Shown one piece after another: positions 1-4,426 of a DNA stretch of 6,994 nt. Each line of letters opens with the position of its first letter. The first letter of the stretch is position 1. The DNA is taken from assembly GCA_031373545.1 (NCBI GenBank), contig JANMMT010000147.1, positions 1-6,994 on the forward strand. The letters are read 5' to 3'. The notes below the pieces were generated by a model, which was not told where the DNA came from, ran no database searches, and saw only the letters and a program-made list of their open reading frames with translations. A program made the translations under genes and the position numbers. Source of the stretch: JADCCX01 sp031373545. Lineage in GTDB: Bacteria > Pseudomonadota > Alphaproteobacteria > Rhizobiales > Beijerinckiaceae.

Positions 1-1
1 C

Positions 2-1330
2 AAACACAACACAATCAAAGGCGGCCGCGGTGACGACGAAATCCATGTAAGTGGCCGTGATAACAAAGTTTTCGGCGGCAAGGGCGACGACACCATTGTG
101 GCCAAAGGCCATCACAACCTCGTCGACGGCGGCAAAGGCAACGACAAAATCACCGTCAAAGGCAACGACAACCAGGCCAACGGGGGCAAAGGCTGCGACA
201 CCCTCGACATCTTCGGCAACAAGAACACCGTGGACGGCGGTGGTGGCCGCGATACCATTCTGGTGAAGGGCGACCAGAACATTGTCGGTGGCGGCGATGG
301 CAACGACAAGCTCACGATCAAGGGCAATCACAACACAGCCAATGGCGGCGCGGGCAACGACAAAATCACGGTCAAAGGCCATGGCAATACGGCTGACGGT
401 GGAGCTGGTGATGATACAATCACGATCAAGGGCAACCACAACACGGCCAATGGCGGCGATGGCAACGACATCATCAATATCTTCGGCAATGAAACAGTTG
501 CCAAAGGTGGCGCAGGCAACGATCTGATCCACGGTGGCAAGGGTGCCGATACGCTGGCCGGCGAGGCGGGCAACGATACCCTCAACGGGGGCGACGGCAA
601 CAACCTGCTGTACGGCGGCGCGGGCAACGACACACTGACGACGGGTGCGGGCAACAGCCGGCTCTTCGGGGGTGATGGTGACGATCTGCTGCGCAGCAAA
701 GGGCGGTCGCAGGACACGCTGGACGGCGGCAAGGGCAATGACACGCTGGTGGGCGGTGAGCACGGCCAGTATGACCTCAAGGATCAGTACGGCGACAATC
801 TGTTTGTGGCCGGCAATCACACCAAGACGAAGATCACCAGCGGCGATGGCAACGACCGCGCGCAACTGGGCAGCAACGGCACCTTTGATGTGGATTTGGG
901 CGGCGGCAACAACACGGTCATCGCTGGCAACCACACTGAAACGACGGTCAAGACAGGCTCTGGCAACGACGAGGTGCGCAGCGGCAACTACGGCAAGTTC
1001 ACCCTCAACCTCGGTGAGGGCGACAACACAGCCGTGGGAGGGCACAACACCGAGACGACCTTTATCGGCGGCGATGGCAATGATCGCTTCACCGGCGGAA
1101 GCGACTCGACGAACCTGTTCAACCCCGGCGGTGGCCTCAATTTCGTGACCGGTGGTGACAATGCGAGCAACATCCTGCAGATCAATGGCAACCGCCGCGA
1201 CTATGACCTGTTCGAAGATCATGAAAAAGGCCGTGGCATCCGCAACAAGTACAACAGCGACGACGTCACTTATTACAGCAAGATCGGGACGATCCGCTTT
1301 GAAGATGGTGATGTGAACGCGGGCCATTGA
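2..1330 (+). CDS. RTX (haemolysin-type) calcium-binding repeat protein, 3' part; 5' end outside window
   Basis: The frame is open from base 2 (first complete codon) to a TGA at 1328-1330, giving 442 visible residues. The ATG at 98 lies inside the repeats and is not a credible start. The protein is almost entirely glycine/asparagine/aspartate repeats of the RTX type (GGxGxDxUx), which bind Ca2+ and fold into a beta-roll. Three blocks are visible: nine 18-residue repeats (20-505), a run of mostly classic nonapeptides (506-751), and two long 38-residue repeats (842-1069). The last 80 or so residues lose the repeats and end in a segment with YYSKIGTIRFEDGDV, like the C-terminal cap of many type I-secreted RTX proteins. 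Family knowledge suggests export through an ABC/MFP/TolC system with an uncleaved C-terminal signal; no transporter gene is in the window. Whether it is an enzyme, adhesin or structural protein depends on the missing N-terminus. Confidence 0.9.
   Translation, partial: KHNTIKGGRGDDEIHVSGRDNKVFGGKGDDTIVAKGHHNLVDGGKGNDKITVKGNDNQANGGKGCDTLDIFGNKNTVDGGGGRDTILVKGDQNIVGGGDGNDKLTIKGNHNTANGGAGNDKITVKGHGNTADGGAGDDTITIKGNHNTANGGDGNDIINIFGNETVAKGGAGNDLIHGGKGADTLAGEAGNDTLNGGDGNNLLYGGAGNDTLTTGAGNSRLFGGDGDDLLRSKGRSQDTLDGGKGNDTLVGGEHGQYDLKDQYGDNLFVAGNHTKTKITSGDGNDRAQLGSNGTFDVDLGGGNNTVIAGNHTETTVKTGSGNDEVRSGNYGKFTLNLGEGDNTAVGGHNTETTFIGGDGNDRFTGGSDSTNLFNPGGGLNFVTGGDNASNILQINGNRRDYDLFEDHEKGRGIRNKYNSDDVTYYSKIGTIRFEDGDVNAGH
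20..505 (+). repeat. Nine tandem 54-bp (18-residue) RTX-variant repeats
   Basis: Starting at residue 7 of the visible frame, nine consecutive 18-residue units fit the pattern GGxG(N/D)Dx(I/L)x(V/I)(K/F)G(N/D)xNx(A/V)(N/D) without insertions or deletions. The first nine residues are a canonical RTX nonapeptide. The second nine follow a different rule, centred on KGNxN, and lack the GGxGxD signature. At DNA level the units share blocks such as GGCAACGAC, but third positions vary. The array switches to ordinary 9-residue repeats at 506. Confidence 0.85.
842..1069 (+). repeat. Two 114-bp (38-residue) long repeats in the RTX protein
   Basis: Residues encoded by 842-955 and 956-1069 align without gaps as two 38-residue units. 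Each has the layout G(D/S)GND + G(S/N)xG(T/K)F + LGxGxNT or LGEGDNT + a GNHTETT or GHNTETT block. A third, truncated unit begins at 1070 (GDGNDRF). A diverged GNHTKT copy lies just before the first unit. The pattern suggests a larger beta-roll module of four 9-11 residue turns. Confidence 0.7.
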
Positions 1331-1351
1331 TGGCGCCAGGTTCAACGCGCG

Positions 1352-1381
1352 CGCCCGGCTTCGTGCCGGGCGTTTGCTTTT
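1352..1381 (+). terminator. Rho-independent terminator of the RTX gene
   Basis: An 8-bp perfect GC stem (1352-1359 CGCCCGGC with 1365-1372 GCCGGGCG) closes a TTCGT loop. It is followed by the T-rich tract TTTGCTTTT at 1373-1381. It sits 21 nt after the RTX stop codon, as expected for an intrinsic terminator, and separates the RTX gene from the ribosomal operon. Confidence 0.85.
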
Positions 1382-1635
1382 GTGGGGTCGGTCCCTTGCT
1401 TCGTCGGCGCATGTCTGCCATAGGCCAGCCTCCGTTTTCGGCCGGAGGCTGAACGGAGGGCAGGCATGTTTTCCAAGACATGGACTGCAGGGCAATTGGC
1501 CCGTCCTCCTGTGTCTCCGCCTTCGTCACGCACGGTCATCGAGCCTCTTTCCGGCTCGAAGGGCTCCGCGCCGGAAGGGACCAGCACAGGCATGCTGCCT
1601 TAGCTGTGAGGTTCAAATCTAACTCAGAGGCTCCA
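1382..1635 (+). promoter_or_regulatory. Structured leader of rpsF, candidate S6:S18 autoregulatory region
   Basis: These 254 bases carry no credible gene. Two stable hairpins are visible. One has a perfect 9-bp stem, 1426-1434 (CAGCCTCCG) with 1443-1451, and no T tract. The other pairs 1547-1555 (CTTTCCGGC) with 1570-1578 through 9 bp including one G-U; its 14-nt loop contains CTCCGC. A small CAGCA/TGCTG hairpin follows at 1582-1597. A TTGCTT at 1396-1401 with CATAGG 17 nt downstream is the best, but weak, promoter match. In several bacteria the S6:S18 complex binds a leader hairpin with an exposed CCG and represses its own operon. The CCG in the second loop makes that possible here, but the match is inference. 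Confidence 0.35.
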
Positions 1636-2037
1636 ATGCCGCTTTACGAGCACGTGTTCCTGTCACGACAGGACGTGAGCGCACAGCAGGTCGAGACCAT
1701 GACTGACCAATACAAGGGCGTCATCGAACAGGCCGGCGGTCGCATCACCAAAATCGAATACTGGGGTCTGAAATCCCTGGCATTTCGCATCAAGAAGAAC
1801 CGCAAGGCGCATTTCGCGCTCTTCAACATCGACTGCCCGCCCGCTGGCGTGAAGGAGATGGAGCGCCAGATGGCGATCAGCGAAGATGTGCTGCGTTTCA
1901 TCACCATCAAGGTGGACGAGCTGGAAGAAGGCCCATCCGCCATGATGCAGCGCCGCGAGAAGGAAGAGCGTCGTGAGCGCGAGCGCGCCGAGCGCCGCAC
2001 GGACGACTTCGGCTTCGACGGCGGGGAGGAAAACTGA
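1636..2037 (+). CDS. rpsF: 30S ribosomal protein bS6
   Basis: The gene encodes 133 residues. The N-terminus MPLYEHVFLSRQD, the central EYWGLKSLAFRIKKNRKAHF segment and ISEDVLRFITIKVDE near residue 90 are typical of alphaproteobacterial S6, a small-subunit platform protein that binds 16S rRNA together with S18. The C-terminal tail (about residues 100-133) is strongly charged, with REKEERRERERAERR and then an acidic end, as often seen in this class. The ATG at 1636 was chosen because AGAGG lies at 1626-1630, five bases upstream, and because the conserved family start coincides with it. The in-frame ATG at 1480 would add 52 residues unlike S6. The stop codon overlaps the rpsR start (TGATG), which points to translational coupling. 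Confidence 0.97.
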   Translation: MPLYEHVFLSRQDVSAQQVETMTDQYKGVIEQAGGRITKIEYWGLKSLAFRIKKNRKAHFALFNIDCPPAGVKEMERQMAISEDVLRFITIKVDELEEGPSAMMQRREKEERRERERAERRTDDFGFDGGEEN

Positions 2038-2288
2038 TGAGCACCGGTCAAAGCAGCCAGAGTGGGCGTCGCCCGTTTTTCCGCCGCCGCAAGAGCTGCC
2101 CGTTCACGGGTGTTGGCGCGCCGATCATCGACTACAAGGACATCAAGCTGCTCTCGCGCTACATTTCCGAGCGTGGCAAGATCGTACCATCGCGCATCAC
2201 GGCTGTATCCGCCAAGAAGCAGCGTGCCCTGGCCAATGCCATCAAGCGTGCCCGTTTCCTCGGCCTCCTGCCTTACGTGATCAAGTGA
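2037..2288 (+). CDS. rpsR: 30S ribosomal protein bS18
   Basis: The product has 83 residues, the normal length for S18. The basic N-terminus (GRRPFFRRRKSCPF) and the S18 core with IDYKDIKLLSRYISERGKI and the ITAVSAKKQRALANAIKRAR helix are clear. S18 forms a heterodimer with S6 on the 30S platform. The start codon shares one base with the rpsF stop, and GGGGAGGA at 2023-2030 provides a strong ribosome binding site, so equimolar translation with S6 is expected. Confidence 0.98.
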   Translation: MSTGQSSQSGRRPFFRRRKSCPFTGVGAPIIDYKDIKLLSRYISERGKIVPSRITAVSAKKQRALANAIKRARFLGLLPYVIK

Positions 2289-2303
2289 TCTGAAACATGG
2301 TCT

Positions 2304-2371
2304 TGCGCGGCATCCGTGCTGCGCAGGGCCTTCACGTCGCCTGTGGCGGATGTCTCGCCGCAGGTTTTGCT
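2304..2371 (+). terminator. Double hairpin after rpsR, terminator or attenuator
   Basis: Two hairpins fill the rpsR-DUF2232 gap. The first pairs 2304-2312 (TGCGCGGCA) with 2317-2325 across a TCCG loop, 9 bp with one G-U, and has no T tract. The second pairs 2340-2348 (CCTGTGGCG) with 2356-2364, also 9 bp with one G-U, and is followed by TTTTGCT at 2365-2371. The second has terminator character. Because downstream genes have no obvious promoter of their own, partial termination that lowers DUF2232 and rplI output relative to S6/S18 is plausible; this role is inferred. Confidence 0.5.
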
Positions 2372-2420
2372 GGGCTCCTGAAGCTCTAACCAGCGCACTG
2401 CGCCGGGACAGCAGGACAAT

Positions 2421-3359
2421 ATGTTCGCACTGATTTTCATCGCGGCACTTGCCGGCATCGCCTCCGCCCTTTTGGCGGCGTCGGCTGCGGCTGGTTCGAT
2501 GCTTGGCGCGGTCCTCATGGTCGTTGCCCCCCTCCCCCTCATGATCGTGGCCATCGGCTGGCATCCGCTTCTGGCGCTGATCGGAGGCGCTTTGACCTCT
2601 GCCCTGCTCGCGCTTCTGTTTCGCGGCAGCGCGGGCCTCATGTTCGCGATCATGGTGATGATCCCGGCCTATGGCGCGGCCTGGACCATGTGGCGTCGTC
2701 CGCTCGATGGCCCGCCATTGGTCGGTCTGCTGCTGATGGGCGGAGCACTTTACGCGGCGCTGGCCACATTGATCGGGGCCTTTTCCATCAGTTTTGATTT
2801 CAGCGCGCTGGAGCAGCAACTCGTGCGCCAGTCCGAACTCATGTACCGCGTCATGTCGGGGCTGGGCGCCGATGCGCCGCTCACATCCGTTGGTGGCCGT
2901 GATCCAAAAGTCTTCATCGATGCGATGGCTGATGCTGTGGGGCCTTTCGTGGCTTTCATGCTGGGCGCGATCTACATCCTCAACATCTGGCTGGCTGCCA
3001 AGATCACGTCGCGTTCCGGGCGGTTGCACGGTGGATGGGTTCCTGTGCCTGATCTCCAGCTGCCCCGTTGGCTGTTGCCTGTTGCCGCCCTGTCAATGCT
3101 GGGCGGCCTGCTGCCGGGATACCTCGGGTTCATGCTCGAGCTGATCAGCGTCGCCTGCATTCTCGCCCTCATCGCCCTCGGCTACAGCGCGATGCACGCG
3201 ATCAGTCGCGGCGTCGCGATGCGCGGGCTGCTGCTGGGAACGCTCTGGTCGCTCACCCTCGTTTTCGGCTTTCCTGTCCTGCTCATGCTGCTGGCGGGTG
3301 TGGCCGAATTGACCTTCAGCTGGCGCCGGTCCCTTGGTGCCAGCCGTCCCAACCCCTAA
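2421..3359 (+). CDS. DUF2232 family multi-pass membrane protein of the rpsF-rplI operon
   Basis: The gene encodes 312 residues and is very hydrophobic. Likely membrane segments lie at about residues 3-23, 27-47, 49-67, 71-90, 98-122, 172-194, 217-236, 238-260 and 268-297. A soluble loop of about 50 residues (123-171) between the fifth and sixth contains the conserved-looking stretch around FIDAMADAVGPF. Length, topology and position between rpsR and rplI match the alphaproteobacterial DUF2232 proteins, relatives of Bacillus YybS, which also lies near rplI. The molecular function is not established; the topology alone resembles small-molecule permeases. CAGGA at 2411-2415 precedes the chosen ATG. 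The stop lies 34 bases before rplI, consistent with co-transcription. Confidence 0.85.
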   Translation: MFALIFIAALAGIASALLAASAAAGSMLGAVLMVVAPLPLMIVAIGWHPLLALIGGALTSALLALLFRGSAGLMFAIMVMIPAYGAAWTMWRRPLDGPPLVGLLLMGGALYAALATLIGAFSISFDFSALEQQLVRQSELMYRVMSGLGADAPLTSVGGRDPKVFIDAMADAVGPFVAFMLGAIYILNIWLAAKITSRSGRLHGGWVPVPDLQLPRWLLPVAALSMLGGLLPGYLGFMLELISVACILALIALGYSAMHAISRGVAMRGLLLGTLWSLTLVFGFPVLLMLLAGVAELTFSWRRSLGASRPNP

Positions 3360-3393
3360 CGATCCCACCTGCAAACCGCCCAAGGAGAAAATC

Positions 3394-3975
3394 ATGGACG
3401 TTATCCTGCTCGAACGTGTCGCCAAGCTTGGCCAACTCGGCGAGACCGTGAAGGTCAAGACCGGCTATGCCCGCAACTTCCTGCTGCCCATGGGCAAGGC
3501 TTTGCGCGCCACGGAGGCGAACAAGGCCCTGTTCGACAAGCAGAAGGCGCAGCTTGAAACGCGCAATCTCGAACTCAAGTCCGAGGCTCGCAAGGTGGCC
3601 GAGAAGCTTGAAGGCAAGTCGTTCGTCATGATCCGTTCGGCGGGCGATTCCGGCGTGCTTTACGGCTCTGTCTCCACCCGCGACATCGCGGCGGCCATCA
3701 CGGCCGAGGGCTTCACCATCAACCGCAATCAGATCGTCCTGCTCCAGCCCATCAAGACGCTCGGCGTGCATGTGATGCCCGTGTCGCTGCACCCCGAAGT
3801 CGAAGTGAAGGTCAGCGCCAACATCGCACGCTCTGCTGAAGAAGCCGAGCGCCAGGCCAAGGGCGAAGTCATGACCTCGGGCCGCGAAGTGGACAACCTG
3901 GATGATCTGGGGCTCGAAATCGGTGCGGCTATGGCCGAAGCCGGCGGCGACCGTGACCGCGATCGCGATCGCTGA
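3394..3975 (+). CDS. rplI: 50S ribosomal protein bL9
   Basis: The product has 193 residues. The N-terminal rRNA-binding domain starts MDVILLERVAKLGQLGETV and contains the L9 signature GYARNFLLP. A long connecting helix (about 45-75) leads to the C-terminal domain with GSVSTRDIA and the VHVMPVSLHPEVEVKV strand. L9 binds 23S rRNA near the L1 stalk and helps maintain the reading frame. The ATG at 3394 is chosen over in-frame GTG codons upstream because AAGGAG at 3382-3387 lies six bases before it and the family start matches. The protein is about 45 residues longer than E. coli L9, with an acidic extension ending in GGDRDRDRDR. Confidence 0.97.
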   Translation: MDVILLERVAKLGQLGETVKVKTGYARNFLLPMGKALRATEANKALFDKQKAQLETRNLELKSEARKVAEKLEGKSFVMIRSAGDSGVLYGSVSTRDIAAAITAEGFTINRNQIVLLQPIKTLGVHVMPVSLHPEVEVKVSANIARSAEEAERQAKGEVMTSGREVDNLDDLGLEIGAAMAEAGGDRDRDRDR

Positions 3976-3995
3976 GATCCGCATCACCCATGACG

Positions 3996-4053
3996 CGCGC
4001 ATGCTCGACAACCGCTTCACGCTTGCAAAACAGAGCGATTGAAGGCATGCGCG
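3996..4053 (+). other. Long imperfect inverted repeat between rplI and the tRNA
   Basis: A perfect 9-bp inverted repeat (3996-4004 CGCGCATGC with 4045-4053 GCATGCGCG) encloses a second stem, CTTCA (4015-4019) with TGAAG (4040-4044). That stem stacks directly on the first on the 3' side and has a 10-nt bulge on the 5' side. An inner CGCT (4020-4023) can pair with AGCG (4034-4037). In total about 18 pairs can form. No T tract follows, so a classical terminator is unlikely. It could be a processing or mRNA 3'-end stabilising element for rplI, or a leader of the tRNA transcript. Confidence 0.55.
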
Positions 4054-4061
4054 TACTCAAC

Positions 4062-4151
4062 GGAGTGGTGGCCGATTGGTTTAAGGCAGCGGTATTGAAA
4101 ACCGCCGTGGGGGCAACTCCACCGTGGGTTCGAATCCCACCTTCTCCGCCA
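4062..4151 (+). tRNA. tRNA-Ser (anticodon UGA), CCA encoded
   Basis: The 90-base gene folds into a type II tRNA. It has a D stem GCC/GGC (4071-4073 with 4085-4087) and an anticodon stem GCGGT/ACCGC with loop ATTGAAA; the anticodon TGA at 4096-4098 reads UCA and related serine codons. It also has a long variable arm (GTGGGG/CTCCAC with a GCAA loop), a T stem GTGGG/CCCAC with loop TTCGAAT, discriminator G4148 and CCA at 4149-4151. The long variable arm and G73 are serine identity features. The acceptor stem GGAGTGG/CTTCTCC has a U-U mismatch at pair 5-68 and a G-U at 6-67, which is unusual. A weak promoter may lie upstream (TTGCAA at 4023-4028), but no convincing -10 is seen. Confidence 0.95.
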
Positions 4152-4171
4152 TTTTACGCACGTGCCACCCT

Positions 4172-4265
4172 TCGAACCTACGGTTCATTCCTGATCGCGC
4201 GGTCGGGCTTTGCCCGGAGCGCTGTCAGCAGAAGGTTTGGGGTTCGAATCCCACCTTCTTCGCCA
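4172..4265 (+). repeat. tRNA-3'-end repeat unit 1, minihelix-forming
   Basis: This is the first of two 94-bp units. Its last 26 bases (4240-4265) repeat the tRNA-Ser 3' end from the T stem to CCA with one change. Three foldable elements are visible. GAACC-TAC-GGTTC forms a hairpin at 4174-4186. GCGC + CGGGC-TTT-GCCCG + GCGC forms a second at 4197-4222. In the 3' minihelix 4228-4234 (GCAGAAG) faces 4255-4261 (CTTCTTC), followed by G4235-C4254 and TGGG/CCCA, with a TT bulge and loop GTTCGAAT. The 3' tail is G-CCA. It lacks D arm, anticodon arm and variable arm, so it is not a tRNA. Confidence 0.9.
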
Positions 4266-4285
4266 CCATTTGCGTGTACAGAGCA

Positions 4286-4379
4286 TCGAACCTACGGTTT
4301 ATTCCTGATCGCGCGGTCGGGCTTTGCCCGGAGCGTTATCAGCAGAAGGTTTGGGGTTCGAATCCCACCTTCTCCGCCA
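4286..4379 (+). repeat. tRNA-3'-end repeat unit 2, minihelix-forming
   Basis: This second 94-bp unit is 114 bp downstream of the first and matches it at 90 of 94 positions. Its final 26 bases (4354-4379) are identical to the end of the tRNA-Ser gene. The same three folds are preserved. The differences from unit 1 are T4300, T4336, A4338 and C4374. The first two turn G-C pairs into G-U pairs, A4338 lies outside the main stems, and C4374 sits at the one mismatched layer of the minihelix. The unit ends 47 bases before the rnd start codon. Confidence 0.9.
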
Positions 4380-4398
4380 GCTCTACACATTCGTGTTA

Positions 4399-4425
4399 GG
4401 CAACCCTTTATCAAATTAGGTTGCC
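4399..4425 (+). promoter_or_regulatory. Inverted repeat covering the rnd translation start region
   Basis: GGCAACC (4399-4405) and GGTTGCC (4419-4425) are perfect 7-bp complements separated by 13 bases. The right arm begins in the presumed ribosome binding site (TTAGG, 4416-4420) and ends one base before the rnd ATG. Folding would partly occlude initiation, so this is a candidate translational control hairpin. No T tract follows and no promoter is obvious in 4380-4426. Confidence 0.45.
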
Positions 4426-4426
4426 C

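Noticed and set aside
328..780. 150-codon minus-strand frame within the RTX repeats
   Set aside because: The Pro/Ser/Leu-rich product is the mechanical antisense of Gly/Asn/Asp repeats.
1480..1635. N-terminal extension of rpsF from the ATG at 1480
   Set aside because: The added 52 residues are unlike S6, would translate through the leader hairpins, and the conserved family start with a ribosome binding site is at 1636.
1644..3029. 461-codon open frame on the minus strand across rpsF, rpsR and the DUF2232 gene
   Set aside because: Its protein is low-complexity and rich in Arg, His and Gln, as expected for the antisense of GC-rich codons. It covers three well-supported genes and resembles no family I recognise.
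3959..3972. GCGATCGCGATCGC palindrome at the rplI 3' end
   Set aside because: It resembles a genome-wide palindromic motif known from cyanobacteria, but here it is explained by the codons of the terminal Asp-Arg repeats.
3316..4020. 234-codon minus-strand frame antisense to rplI
   Set aside because: It is a complete overlap with a certain ribosomal protein gene, with no family resemblance and no ribosome binding site noted.
4126..4379. tRNA 3'-end copies as attL/attR sites of an integrated element
   Set aside because: The copies are only 114 bp apart, there is no integrase or cargo between them, and the conserved unit extends 68 bp beyond the tRNA-derived part.
4172..4379. Repeat units as decayed full tRNA-Ser genes or a tmRNA piece
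   Set aside because: No D arm, anticodon arm or variable arm can be aligned upstream of the 26-nt tail, and no tmRNA tag frame or pseudoknot region is visible.
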